Assembly (NCBI GenBank): GCA_963812505.1
Contig: CAWEVM010000010.1
Coordinates: forward strand, 62,001 to 126,000
Length of the DNA stretch: 64,000 nucleotides
Reading direction: 5' to 3'
Source of the DNA: JAMXLO01 sp963812505
Lineage (GTDB): Bacteria > Pseudomonadota > Alphaproteobacteria > Acetobacterales > Acetobacteraceae
Both the position numbers and the translations under genes were made by a program. The first letter of the stretch is position 1, and each line of letters begins with the position of its first letter. Shown here piece after piece: positions 1 through 10,013 of this stretch. The notes beneath the pieces are model-generated. The model was given only the letters and a program-made list of their open reading frames with translations, searched no databases and was not told where the DNA came from.

Positions 1-28
1 CCATCTTCCAATGCGGCAGTGGCTGCCC

Positions 29-1714
29 TCAGGCGCGGCGGACTGAGTCCAGCGGAATGACGTTGGTCGGAACCGCGCTCATCACCCTGGCGATCTGGCC
101 CGCCAGTTCGTCCTGCAGATAGGGCTTGGACAAGCGCGGCAGGCCCGGATCCTCGCCGTTCGGCAATTCGGCGTAACCCGTTGCCAGAATGACCGGCAAC
201 TCCGGCCAGCGCTGTTTGATCTGCCGCGCGAGTTCAGCACCCGTCATGCCTGGCATCGCGTGGTCAGTCACCACGACATCGACCTTCGTGCCGAGCCGCA
301 GCATGTCAAATGCGCGCGCCCCTGAGAGCGCCTCGGTCACGGTGTGGCCGATATCCTCCAGCATGGCCGCAGTACTCGCGACGACAAGCGGATCGTCGTC
401 CACCACCATCACGCGGAATGGTCGGCCGGCAGTGCCAAACAACGCTGCCGCGGGTGCTGCACTCACCTCCAGGGCTGTCTCGGACAATGGCAGCCACAGC
501 TCAACCGTGGTGCCGTCGCCAGGCCGGCTGGTGATACGCATCGCACCGCCCGACTGCGCCGCGACGCCATGCACCATTGACAAACCGAGCCCGGTGCCCT
601 TGCCAGCTCCCTTGGTGGTGAAAAACGGTTCCGTGGCCCGCTTCAGCGTCGCCTCATCCATCCCCGCGCCGGAGTCGGACACCGTCAGGCATACATAACT
701 TCCTGCTTCCAACTCCTGCGGAACACCTGTCTCGCTCGTGATACGGGTTCCGCCAATGACCAGCCGTCCGCCATACGGCATCGCGTCGCGCGCATTCAGC
801 GCAAGGTTCAACAGTGCGAGTTCGAGCTGATTAGGATCGACCCGGATCGGCGGCAGATCAGGACGATACGTTGTAATGATCTGAATGCCGGGGCCAAGCG
901 TTCGCCGCAACATCTCCTCCATGCCATCGATCAACCGAGGCACATCCACCGTCTCCGGCCGCAGCTCCTGCCGACGGGCGAAGGCGAGCATGCGCTTGGT
1001 CAACGTCGCACCGCGATCGGCGCCCTGCATCGCACCATCCACCAGCCGCGCCAGCCGCGGATCGTCCGGCAGGCGTTTGCGCAGCAACTGCAGATTGCCG
1101 AGAATGACCATCAGCAGGTTGTTGAAGTCGTGTGCGACACCGCCGGTGAGCTGTCCGATACTCTCCAGCTTCTGCATCTCCTGCACCTGCATCAGCGCGG
1201 CCTCGCGTTCACGCGTGCGCTCATCCACACGCTGCTCAAGCTCCGCGTTGGCCTGCGCGAGTTCCGTCGTGCGCTCCTCGACGCGGCGTTCCAGTTCGCT
1301 GTTGAGCTGTTCGAGCTGGCGGGTCTTGCGATACAGGTCGGCGAACACCCGCACCTTGGCGCGCAGCAGTTCTGGCACAACGGGTACGGGTACGTAGTCC
1401 ACCGCGCCGGCCTGATAGCCACGAAGCAGGTCCAGCTCACTCATCTGGATAGCCGAGACGAAGATGATTGCCGTGCGCCGGCAGCGAGGATGTTCGCGGA
1501 TCATTGCCGCCAGTTCGAAGCCATTTAGATCGGGCATGACGACATCGATCAGCACGACCGCGACCTCATGCCGCAGCAGGTGCTGCAATGCCTCGTTGGC
1601 TGAATTCGCCTTGATGAGATTCTCCCCAAGTTCGGAGAGCACCACTTCGTAGCTCATCAGCTTGGCCGGCTGGTCATCGACCAGCAGGATGTTGACCTTG
1701 TCCCCCGGACTCAT
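29..1714 (-). CDS. Receiver-histidine kinase-receiver hybrid protein
   Basis: A 561-residue soluble two-component protein. An N-terminal receiver (about residues 8-125) has its phospho-acceptor Asp near 57 in LIDVVMPD. The usual Lys-Pro after strand 5 is replaced by VPVP. A coiled coil (130-180) leads to a HisKA domain with the H box GGVAHDFNN (His near 195), then an HATPase with DSGAGM and GTGLGLSMVHG, then a second receiver (about 436-550) with TDHAMPG and SKPY. There are no membrane segments. It starts 10 bases after the stop of the giant poly-HAMP kinase on the same strand, so the two probably form an operon, with this protein passing on or tuning its phosphate signal. The order of phosphotransfer cannot be read from the sequence. 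Confidence 0.93.
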   Translation of the reverse strand: MSPGDKVNILLVDDQPAKLMSYEVVLSELGENLIKANSANEALQHLLRHEVAVVLIDVVMPDLNGFELAAMIREHPRCRRTAIIFVSAIQMSELDLLRGYQAGAVDYVPVPVVPELLRAKVRVFADLYRKTRQLEQLNSELERRVEERTTELAQANAELEQRVDERTREREAALMQVQEMQKLESIGQLTGGVAHDFNNLLMVILGNLQLLRKRLPDDPRLARLVDGAMQGADRGATLTKRMLAFARRQELRPETVDVPRLIDGMEEMLRRTLGPGIQIITTYRPDLPPIRVDPNQLELALLNLALNARDAMPYGGRLVIGGTRITSETGVPQELEAGSYVCLTVSDSGAGMDEATLKRATEPFFTTKGAGKGTGLGLSMVHGVAAQSGGAMRITSRPGDGTTVELWLPLSETALEVSAAPAAALFGTAGRPFRVMVVDDDPLVVASTAAMLEDIGHTVTEALSGARAFDMLRLGTKVDVVVTDHAMPGMTGAELARQIKQRWPELPVILATGYAELPNGEDPGLPRLSKPYLQDELAGQIARVMSAVPTNVIPLDSVRRA

Positions 1715-1724
1715 GGCCGTGCCC

Positions 1725-4700
1725 TCAGCGATGCAGCCAGATGCGCAATGCGGACAGCAGCTGCTCGGTGTTGACCGGCTTGGCGAGATAGTCCGAAGCG
1801 CCGGCCTCTAGGCATTTCTCCCGGTCGCCCTTCATCGCCTTGGCGGTCAGCGCGATGATCGGCAGGCGGCGGAAGTCGGAGTTTGCGCGAATCACCTCCA
1901 TCGTCTGGTAGCCGTCCATCTCTGGCATCATGATATCCATCAACACGATCGCAACGCCTGGCGTGGCTTCCAGCATATCGATTGCCTCACTGCCGGTGGT
2001 CGCGGTGATTACCTCCATACCACGCCGTTCCAGCACCGAACTGAGCGCGAAGATGTTGCGAGCATCGTCATCCACAAGCAGCGCCTTCCGTCCGACCAGG
2101 CTCTCGTCGGAGCTGTGCAGCTTCTCCAGCATACGCTGCTTCTCTGCCGGCAGGTCAGACACCACGCGATGCAGGAACAGCGCAGTCTCATCCAGCAGAC
2201 GCTCAGGCGATTCGACTCCCTTGACCACGACGCTGCGGGCCATGGTGTGAAGCTGCGCATCCTCCTCGGGTGATAGCTCGCGGCCGGTGAACACGACGAC
2301 CGGCACGTTAGCGAGGTCGTCGTCGTCGCGGATGCGCTCCAGAACCTCGAAGCCCGACATGTCGGGCAGACGCAGATCGAGCACGACGCAATCGGCCGGC
2401 AGCTCACGCAATGTCGCGATTGCCTCGCCACCGGTTTCCACGGTGACGATGTCGATGTCGTCGTGGCCGAGCAGCTCCGTGATCGAAAGACGTTCGGCCG
2501 CATTGTCCTCCACCACCAGCAGCTTCTTGCGGCGTGGTTTGACGTAGTCGGTGATCTTGCCGAGTGCTTCCAGCAATCCCTCTGTCGTGGTCGGCTTGGT
2601 CATGAAGGAGAAGGCACCGCGCGCCAGTCCGTGCTGGCGATCTTCATCCAGCGTGACGATCTGCACGGGGATATGCCGCGTCGCAGGATTTTGCTTGAGC
2701 TGGCTCAGGACCGTCCAACCCAGCATGTCGGGCAGGAAAACGTCCAGCGAGACCGCACTGGGTTGATACTCGCGTGCCAATGTCAGCGCGTCCTCGCCGC
2801 GCATAGCGACGAGTACTTTCAATCCGTGGTCATGCGCGAGATCGACGAGCACGCGCGCATAGTGCGGATCGTCCTCCACGATCAGCAACACGGTGTCGCC
2901 CTGTTCAATGCCGTGGCGATCGTCAGCCACCGGCTCCAGCGGACGCTCGGTGAGCCGCACCGGGGTCGGCAACGCAACATCTGCCCGTGCCGCGGCTTCG
3001 ATGCTGAGGGCACGGTTGGCAATTGCGGGACCGCTATAGGCGATCGGCAGATAGAGCGTGAAGGTGCTGCCGACGTTGGGCTTGCTGCGCAACTGTATCT
3101 CACCACCGAGCAAGTTCGATAGCTCACGGCTGATGGCAAGGCCGAGGCCGGTACCGCCATATTTTCGGCTGGTGGATGCATCAGCTTGCTGGAATGCCTC
3201 GAAGATGATGCGCTGCTTCTCCGGCTGGATACCGATGCCGGTATCGCTCACCTCGAACGCCACCACGGTTGGCGCGTGGTCGAGGTTCGGATGGCCTGCG
3301 GTCCAACCACCGGCGACTGCGTTGATGCTAAGCTGCACGCCGCCGTGCTCGGTGAACTTGAATGCATTGGACAGCAGGTTCTTCAGCACCTGCTGCAAGC
3401 GCTTGTTGTCGGTGGTGATACTGCGCAGCGTCGGATCAACCTGCACGTTGAATGACAGACCGCGGCTTTCTGCTTCGTGACGGAACGGCCGCGTCACCGT
3501 CTCCTGCAGGTTGGACACCAGGATCTCCTCGGCATCGACCGACATCGTGCCGGATTCGATCTTCGACAGATCGAGAATGTCGCTGATCAGGTTCAGCAGA
3601 TCGGTACCAGCGCCGTGGATAGTACGCGCGAACTCAACCTGTCGTGGCGACAGGTTGCCGTCGGGATTGTCGCCAAGCTGCTGACCGAGGATCAGGATCG
3701 AGTTCAGCGGGGTACGCAGCTCGTGCGACATGTTGGCAAGGAATTCTGACTTGTACTTCGAGGTCAGAGCGAGTTCCGTCGCCTGCTCTTCCAATGCGCG
3801 GCGCGCCTGTTCGATCTCCTGGTTCTTGCGCTCCACCTCCACGTTCTGTTCGGCAAGCTGCTGCGCCTTCTGCTCAAGCTGTTCGTTCGTCTGCTGCAAC
3901 TCGCGTTGGCGCGTCTGCAATTCGGTGGCGAGCTGCTGCGACTGTTCCAGCAAACCCTCTGTCTGCATCGTCGCCTCGATCGAGTTCAGCACAATGCCGA
4001 TGCCGGCGGTCAGCTGCTCGAGGAAGGAAATCTGCAGATCAGTGAATGAACCAACCGAGCCCAGTTCAATCACTGCCTTCACCTGGCCTTCGTACAGCAC
4101 CGGCAGCACGACGACATTGTTTGGCGTGGCCCTGAACAGGCCAGAGCGGATCGGCACCACATCGGCCGGCAGACTGGTAACCAGCAAGCGCCTGCCGTCG
4201 AGTGCGCACTGGCCGATCAACCCCTGCCCCATACGCAAATCCTGGGGATGCCCTGCAATTCCATCGTCCGCGTAGGCAGCGAGCAATCGCAGATGAGGAT
4301 TGGTCTCCTGATCCACACGGTAGATGACGCCATTCTGCGCCTCAACAAGTGGCGCAAGATCAGAAAGCAGCATGCGGCCGACAGTCGCAAGGTCGCGCTG
4401 GCCCTGCAGCATGTTGGTGAACCGGGCGAGGTTGGTCTTCAGCCAGTCCTGTTCCGTGTTGCGGTCCGTGGTGAGCCGCAGGTTGTCGATCATCGTGTTG
4501 ATGTTGTCTTTCAGCTCCGCGACTTCGCCGCGCGCCTCCACCTGGATGGACCGCGTCAGGTCGCCCTTGGTGACCGCAGTGGCCACTTCGGCGATCGCGC
4601 GCACCTGCGTCGTCAGGTTCGCCGCCAGCAGATTCACGTTGCCGGTCAGGTCCTTCCACGTGCCGGCAGCACCTGGCACGTTGGCCTGACCGCCAAGCCG

Positions 4701-7700
4701 CCCTTCCACCCCCACCTCGCGTGCGACAGTTGTCACCTGGTCGGCGAACGTCGCCAGCGTGTTGGTCATGTTGTTGATGGTCTCGGCGAGCGCCGCGACC
4801 TCACCCTTCGACGCCATCGTCAGGTTCTGCTTCAGATCACCGTTGGCGACCGCAGTCACCACCTTGACGATGCCGCGCACCTGCTCAGTCAAATTCGCCG
4901 CCATCACGTTGACCGTGTCGGTGAGATCCTTCCACGTGCCGGCCACACCTGGCACCTGCGCCTGACCACCCAACTTGCCGTCGGTGCCGACCTCGCGCGC
5001 AACGCGCGTCACCTCCGAGGCGAAACCATTGAGCTGATCGACCATCGTGTTGATGGTGTTCTTCAGCTGCAAAATCTCGCCCGACACGTCGACGGTGATC
5101 TTGCGAGACAGATCGCCGCGCGCCACTGCGGTGGTGACCTCGGCAATGTTGCGCACTTGGGTGCTGAGGTTCGCCGCCAGCAGGTTGACGTTGTCGGTCA
5201 GATCCTTCCACGTGCCGCCGACACCAGGCACCACAGCCTGACCGCCCAATCGCCCTTCCGTGCCGACCTCGCGCGCCACACGCGTCACCTCGCCCGCGAA
5301 GGAACGGAGCTGATCCACCATCGTGTTCAGCGTCTCCTTCAGCAGCAGAATTTCACCGCGCACATCAACGGTGATTTTCTTCGACAGGTCACCGCTAGCG
5401 ATAGCCGTTGCCACCTCGGCAATGTTGCGTACCTGGCCCGTGAGGTTCGACGCCATGAAGTTGACGTTGTCGGTCAGGTCTTTCCATGTGCCCGCCACGC
5501 CCGGCACCGCTGCCTGTCCACCGAGTTTGCCTTCAGTACCCACCTCGCGCGCCACGCGTGTCACTTCCGACGCAAATGCGTTTAGCTGGTCGACCATCGT
5601 GTTGATGGTGTTCTTTAGCTCGAGAATTTCACCCTTCACGTCCACGGTGATCTTGCGCCCCAGATCGCCACGCGCCACCGCTGTTGTGACCTCGGCGATG
5701 TTGCGCACCTGACCCGTCAGGTTGGACGCCATCGAGTTCACGTTGTCGGTCAGGTCCTTCCATGTGCCGGCCACGCCCGGCACCTGCGCCTGACCGCCAA
5801 GCCGTCCTTCCGTGCCGACCTCGCGCGCGACGCGCGTCACCTCGCCAGCGAAGCGGTTGAGCTGATCCACCATTGTGTTCAGCGTTTCCTTCAACTGAAG
5901 GATCTCACCGCGCACATCGACCGTGATCTTGCGCGACAGGTCGCCATTGGCGATCGCGGTTGCCACCTCGGCGATGTTGCGCACCTGACCTGTCAGATTT
6001 GACGCCATCGAGTTCACGTTGTCGGTCAGGTCCTTCCACGTGCCGGCCACACCGGGCACATTCGCCTGTCCGCCGAGCCGCCCTTCGGTGCCGACTTCGC
6101 GTGCTACGCGCGTCACTTCGCCGGCGAACCCGTTGAGCTGATCGACCATCGTATTGATGGTCTCCTTCAACTGCAGGATCTCGCCCGATACGTTCACCGT
6201 GATCTTCTTGGAGAGATCGCCCTGTGCCACCGCAGTCGCCACCTCGGCGATATTGCGGACCTGGCCCGTCAGGTTCGACGCCATCGAGTTCACGCTGTCG
6301 GTCAGGTCCTTCCACGTACCGCCCACGCCCGAGACCTGCGCCTGACCGCCAAGCCGACCCTCGGTGCCCACCTCGCGTGCCACACGCGTGACCTCGCCGG
6401 CGAAGCGATTAAGCTGATCGACCATCGTGTTGATGGTCTCTTTCAACTGAAGGATTTCACCCGACACATTCACCGTGATCTTCTTCGACAGATCGCCGTT
6501 GGCGATCGCGGTGGACACCTCAGCGATGTTACGCACCTGAGCTGTCAGGTTCGATGCCATGGAATTGACCGACTCTGTCAGGTCCTTCCAAGTTCCCGCA
6601 ACGCCGAGTACGTTCGCCTGCCCGCCCAGTCGACCGTCGGTGCCAACCTCGCGCGCCACGCGGGTGACCTCGCCGGCGAACGCGTTGAGCTGATCGACCA
6701 TCGTGTTGATGGTCTCCTTCAACTGCAAAATCTCGCCCGACACGTTCACCGTGATCTTCTTCGACAGATCGCCGCCGGCAATCGCCGTCGCCACCTCTGC
6801 AATGTTGCGCACCTGCGCCGTCAGATTCGACGCCATCGAGTTGACGTTGTCGGTCAGATCCTTCCACGTCCCGCCGACACCCGGCACCATCGCCTGGCCG
6901 CCGAGCTTGCCGTCCGTGCCGACCTCGCGCGCCACGCGCGTCACTTCGCTGGCAAATGCGTTGAGCTGATCGACCATCGTGTTGATGGTGTCTTTCAGCT
7001 CTAGGATTTCGCCACGCACGTCCACGGTGATCTTGCGCGACAGGTCGCCGCGCGCCACCGCCGTGGTCACCTGCGCGATGTTGCGCACCTGATCCGTCAG
7101 GTTGCCGCACATCGCATTCACGCTGTCCGTCAGGTCTTTCCATGTCCCGGCGACCCCAGGCACCACCGCCTGCCCGCCCAACTTGCCCTCGGTGCCCACC
7201 TCGCGCGCCACGCGAGTCACTTCCGAGGCGAACGACCGCAATTGGTCAACCATCGTGTTGATGGCTTCCTTGAGTTGCAGGATCTCACCACGAACGTCGA
7301 CGGTGATCTTTTTCGACAGGTCGCCGTTGGCCACGGCGATGGTCACGTCAGCGATGTTGCGTACCTGCGCGGTCAGGTTCGAGGCCATGGAATTCACCGA
7401 CTCTGTCAGGTCCTTCCAAACCCCCGTCACCTCGCGCACCTGCGCCTGGCCGCCCAGCTTGCCGTCGGTTCCGACTTCGCGGGCTACGCGGGTCACCTCC
7501 GAGGTGAACACCGACAACTGCTTGATCATCGTGTTGACGATGGTCGCCAGCCGAAGGAATTCGCCTTGCAGCGGGCGGCCATCCACATCGAGCCGAACCG
7601 TCTGCAGCAGATCGCCCTGCGCCACCGCGGTGATGGCGTGCGTCACCGCGGTGGTCGGCCACAGAAGGTCGTCGACCAGATCGTTGACCGAGGTCTCCAT

Positions 7701-8048
7701 CGCCGCCCAGGCGCCACCTTGCAGCCCAAACTTCACCCGTGTGCGCGTCTTGCCCTCGCGACCCACCACCTGGCCGACATGCGCGAGCTCAGAAGCCATG
7801 CGCTCGTTGGCCGCGACGATTTCGTTGAATGTGTCGGCAATCTTGCCCTCCAGCCCCGTCCGGTCGCTCGGCAAGCGCACCGAGAAATCGCCGATCCGCA
7901 TGGCCTGCAAGGCATGCAGCAGCTCGTGCATGCCGAAGGAATGCCCGTTCAACTGGCCGTTGCCTCCTTCGAGGACGGCGCCCGCGATCTCCAATTCGGT
8001 GTGATCGACAGCCGGGACGCCGACGTTGCTATGGTCATTCAGGTCCAT
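1725..8048 (-). CDS. Giant poly-HAMP hybrid histidine kinase with three receivers
   Basis: A cytoplasmic sensor kinase of about 2,107 residues. The ATG used here follows AGGAG by six bases; another in-frame start lies eight codons upstream. The order is a diverged first HAMP, a long HAMP array (about residues 50-1207), a GAF domain, a coiled coil, HisKA with NMSHELRTPLNS, an HATPase with DTGIGI and GGTGLGLAIS, and three receivers. The receiver Asp motifs are SLDVFLPD, VLDLRLPD and LMDIMMPE. The second receiver has VVKG where KP is usual. The layout resembles fungal group III (Nik1/Os-1) kinases and bacterial poly-HAMP kinases, in which HAMP arrays relay conformational change. No transmembrane helix is visible, so the input is probably internal, perhaps through GAF. 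The ligand is unknown. Confidence 0.95.
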   Translation of the reverse strand: MDLNDHSNVGVPAVDHTELEIAGAVLEGGNGQLNGHSFGMHELLHALQAMRIGDFSVRLPSDRTGLEGKIADTFNEIVAANERMASELAHVGQVVGREGKTRTRVKFGLQGGAWAAMETSVNDLVDDLLWPTTAVTHAITAVAQGDLLQTVRLDVDGRPLQGEFLRLATIVNTMIKQLSVFTSEVTRVAREVGTDGKLGGQAQVREVTGVWKDLTESVNSMASNLTAQVRNIADVTIAVANGDLSKKITVDVRGEILQLKEAINTMVDQLRSFASEVTRVAREVGTEGKLGGQAVVPGVAGTWKDLTDSVNAMCGNLTDQVRNIAQVTTAVARGDLSRKITVDVRGEILELKDTINTMVDQLNAFASEVTRVAREVGTDGKLGGQAMVPGVGGTWKDLTDNVNSMASNLTAQVRNIAEVATAIAGGDLSKKITVNVSGEILQLKETINTMVDQLNAFAGEVTRVAREVGTDGRLGGQANVLGVAGTWKDLTESVNSMASNLTAQVRNIAEVSTAIANGDLSKKITVNVSGEILQLKETINTMVDQLNRFAGEVTRVAREVGTEGRLGGQAQVSGVGGTWKDLTDSVNSMASNLTGQVRNIAEVATAVAQGDLSKKITVNVSGEILQLKETINTMVDQLNGFAGEVTRVAREVGTEGRLGGQANVPGVAGTWKDLTDNVNSMASNLTGQVRNIAEVATAIANGDLSRKITVDVRGEILQLKETLNTMVDQLNRFAGEVTRVAREVGTEGRLGGQAQVPGVAGTWKDLTDNVNSMASNLTGQVRNIAEVTTAVARGDLGRKITVDVKGEILELKNTINTMVDQLNAFASEVTRVAREVGTEGKLGGQAAVPGVAGTWKDLTDNVNFMASNLTGQVRNIAEVATAIASGDLSKKITVDVRGEILLLKETLNTMVDQLRSFAGEVTRVAREVGTEGRLGGQAVVPGVGGTWKDLTDNVNLLAANLSTQVRNIAEVTTAVARGDLSRKITVDVSGEILQLKNTINTMVDQLNGFASEVTRVAREVGTDGKLGGQAQVPGVAGTWKDLTDTVNVMAANLTEQVRGIVKVVTAVANGDLKQNLTMASKGEVAALAETINNMTNTLATFADQVTTVAREVGVEGRLGGQANVPGAAGTWKDLTGNVNLLAANLTTQVRAIAEVATAVTKGDLTRSIQVEARGEVAELKDNINTMIDNLRLTTDRNTEQDWLKTNLARFTNMLQGQRDLATVGRMLLSDLAPLVEAQNGVIYRVDQETNPHLRLLAAYADDGIAGHPQDLRMGQGLIGQCALDGRRLLVTSLPADVVPIRSGLFRATPNNVVVLPVLYEGQVKAVIELGSVGSFTDLQISFLEQLTAGIGIVLNSIEATMQTEGLLEQSQQLATELQTRQRELQQTNEQLEQKAQQLAEQNVEVERKNQEIEQARRALEEQATELALTSKYKSEFLANMSHELRTPLNSILILGQQLGDNPDGNLSPRQVEFARTIHGAGTDLLNLISDILDLSKIESGTMSVDAEEILVSNLQETVTRPFRHEAESRGLSFNVQVDPTLRSITTDNKRLQQVLKNLLSNAFKFTEHGGVQLSINAVAGGWTAGHPNLDHAPTVVAFEVSDTGIGIQPEKQRIIFEAFQQADASTSRKYGGTGLGLAISRELSNLLGGEIQLRSKPNVGSTFTLYLPIAYSGPAIANRALSIEAAARADVALPTPVRLTERPLEPVADDRHGIEQGDTVLLIVEDDPHYARVLVDLAHDHGLKVLVAMRGEDALTLAREYQPSAVSLDVFLPDMLGWTVLSQLKQNPATRHIPVQIVTLDEDRQHGLARGAFSFMTKPTTTEGLLEALGKITDYVKPRRKKLLVVEDNAAERLSITELLGHDDIDIVTVETGGEAIATLRELPADCVVLDLRLPDMSGFEVLERIRDDDDLANVPVVVFTGRELSPEEDAQLHTMARSVVVKGVESPERLLDETALFLHRVVSDLPAEKQRMLEKLHSSDESLVGRKALLVDDDARNIFALSSVLERRGMEVITATTGSEAIDMLEATPGVAIVLMDIMMPEMDGYQTMEVIRANSDFRRLPIIALTAKAMKGDREKCLEAGASDYLAKPVNTEQLLSALRIWLHR
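4430..7892 (-). repeat. Twelve tandem 276-bp repeats encoding HAMP pairs
   Basis: Within the giant kinase gene the unit from one GDL to the next is 92 residues (276 bp) and recurs with almost no length change. GDL or GDF marks occur near residues 61, 153, 250 and then every 92 up to about 1170 (numbered from the upstream start). Each unit carries the motifs GDLSKKITV, GEILQLK, NTMVDQL, EVTRVAREVGT and GTWKDLT. The first and last units are the most diverged and the inner ones are nearly identical, as expected when unequal recombination homogenises a tandem array. Confidence 0.93.
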
Positions 8049-8406
8049 GACTAACTCCTGGCCAGCGAACACCCGGCAAAATGTGACCTGGCGGCGCGAA
8101 GAAGGTGTTCATTCCGCTTCAGGCTCGTTGCATTTCGTTAGTTGTATTTTGAACGAATGCCCGCGGTCCATTCAACTTCCCGCTTAGCAGAGCGGCAGTC
8201 CGGCTGTCTCAACGGCCGCGCAAGAATCCAGCAACGGCGCAACTGAGCAGTAAAAGTTGTGATGTTCGATCTTTTTGGCGCCATTTCGTACGACTGATGT
8301 CATCGAGCCACGCCCTGAGCGGGCGCCAGGATCACCAACTGTTGACCGCCCCTCAGGGAACTGCCGCCGGTCCGGACAGCGCCGAACCGACGGCGTCAGA
8401 TGGACC
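8049..8406. promoter_or_regulatory. Intergenic region with upstream inverted repeat
   Basis: No convincing gene is visible between the giant kinase start and the broken binding-protein gene. The part next to the kinase is more AT-rich than its surroundings and should hold the kinase operon promoter. It contains an inverted repeat at 8130-8160: GCATTTCGTT, a 12-base spacer, then AACGAATGC, about 80 bases before the kinase ATG. It could be an operator or an RNA hairpin. No factor can be assigned. Confidence 0.35.
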
Positions 8407-9743
8407 TCAGCGCATGAAGCCGTCCAGTTCGTTGCTCGCCCAAGCGATGACTTCCTTGTTGGACTGGCCAGAATACACCTTGGCCATCATCGTCGGGTGA
8501 ATCGCGCGCGAATACATCTGCGCTGCGATGTCCGGAGGCGCCGGATATGCAGTGATGTTCTCATGCGCGTCATGCCACGGCCGCATCGGATAATTATATA
8601 CCGTGCCCTTTGGCGGTTCGACCTCGGACCAGATCTTGAAGTCCGACATGCTGATTAACGGCGGCAGATCGTAGCCATTTGCGGCGATATCACGTTGCTC
8701 CACCTGCGCTCGCTCCTGCAGGAACTGCGCAAGCTCTTTGGCAGCCGTCTTGTTCTGGCCGAACTCCCAGACGCCGAAGAAGCAGTAGTTGTACGGATTG
8801 AACCGACCCTTCGGACCGGCCGGGCATGGGAACGTCCAGCAGTCCTCGGCCACCTTCGGCGCATCGCGCTTCGCCACCGACCAGGCCGAAGGCGGGTTCA
8901 TGATCAGCGCGCTCTGTCCCGAAATCAGCGCGCGGTTGTTTGACGCATCGTCATAACTCACGGCATCGGGCGGCAGGTATTTGCCCAGCTTGCGCGCATA
9001 GTCGAGCACCTCATGCACCGCGTCGGAGTTGACGGTGATCTCGCCCTTTGCACTGACCAGTTCCGCGCCGAATGCCGAATAGATGGGTATTGTTGACCGA
9101 GTCACCGGTCTGACCCAGCCCAAGGCCGAAGGCAAATCCCGCCTTCTGGCACGCTTCGGCGGCCCTGAGGAACGTGTCGTATGTCCAATCGGCCGCGACG
9201 TTCGGGTCCGACTTGTGCGCCGGATACATTGCCAGCACATCGATGCCGGCGTGCTGCTTCAACAGGCTGATGCGCCCGCAGCAGTTCAGGTTCAGCGTGC
9301 CCGTGCCGGAAGGCAGCGCTCGCCAGTGTCCCTTGATTTTCGACAAATATTCGTGGATCGGGCTGTACTGACCGTACTGCGCGGTCATCGCCTTCACACA
9401 TCGTCCATCGGTTCCAGCTGTTCTGCGTAGGTGTTCACCTTCCAGTTGTAGAACGGCAGGAAGTCATGGCCGGTGCGCGCCTGCGCCTCGGCTGCCTGAG
9501 TGATTTCAATCTTGTTGCCGCTCGAGGTGATGAAGTCGATGGTCACGTCCGCCTTGGTCTTCTCGGCCCAGGCGGCGACCTGCTTCCGCATTACGTCATT
9601 CGTGGCCGGTACCCAGTGATCCCAAAAGCCGATGGTCAGCTTGCCGGCCGCAGCGGCGCTGCGGATATGCACGAGCGGCAATGCGCTGCCATCACCCCCA
9701 ACTGCAAGGCACTGCGACGGGTCACGTGGCGCGATTTGTTCAT
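8407..9743 (-). pseudogene. Broken Tat-exported solute-binding protein (three frameshifts)
   Basis: The gene starts with MNKSRHVTRRSALQLG behind a GGGGAG ribosome site and aligns end to end with the intact 448-residue binding protein at 36039-37385. Following that alignment requires three frame changes, near 9680, 9396 and 9085. Shared segments include LPLVHIR, DHWVP, CGRISLLK, DWTYDT, DDASNNRALISG, NPPSAWSVAKRDAP and VYNYPMRPWHDA. The N terminus is a twin-arginine signal. The intact family is a periplasmic ABC-transporter binding protein of the extracellular family 1 type, ligand unknown. The conserved reading across the breaks suggests recent inactivation or base-calling errors. No permease lies beside it. 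Confidence 0.85.
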
Positions 9744-10013
9744 GGCGTACACTCCCCGTGCGACCACGGCGACGACCGCGGCCGTCTTTTGCTGTTCCGG
9801 GTCTTCACAGGCCGAAGCCTGTGCCGAGGCCACCTGCGGCGGCTCGTCCCGACGGCTGGCCGGCAGGCCCGCCACAGAAGTGCGGGCAAATATTAGCCCA
9901 ATCCCGACGGCACGCGAGGCCGTTCGCGCAATGGATTGACGCCCACCGTTCCGCCTCCATAAGATGTGAGCCGGGTAGTGCTTCAAACGCAAAGATCAAA
10001 ACGGGGGACGCAA

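Noticed and set aside
4248..5585. Long open frame on the plus strand (445 codons) inside the giant kinase gene
   Set aside because: It is antisense to the HAMP repeats, repeats with the same 276-base period and is His/Arg/Leu-rich; it is a shadow of the real gene.
4430..7892. Regular repeats that might be read as a CRISPR or satellite array
   Set aside because: The period is 276 bp, units are coding and diverged mainly at synonymous sites; there are no spacers and no cas genes.
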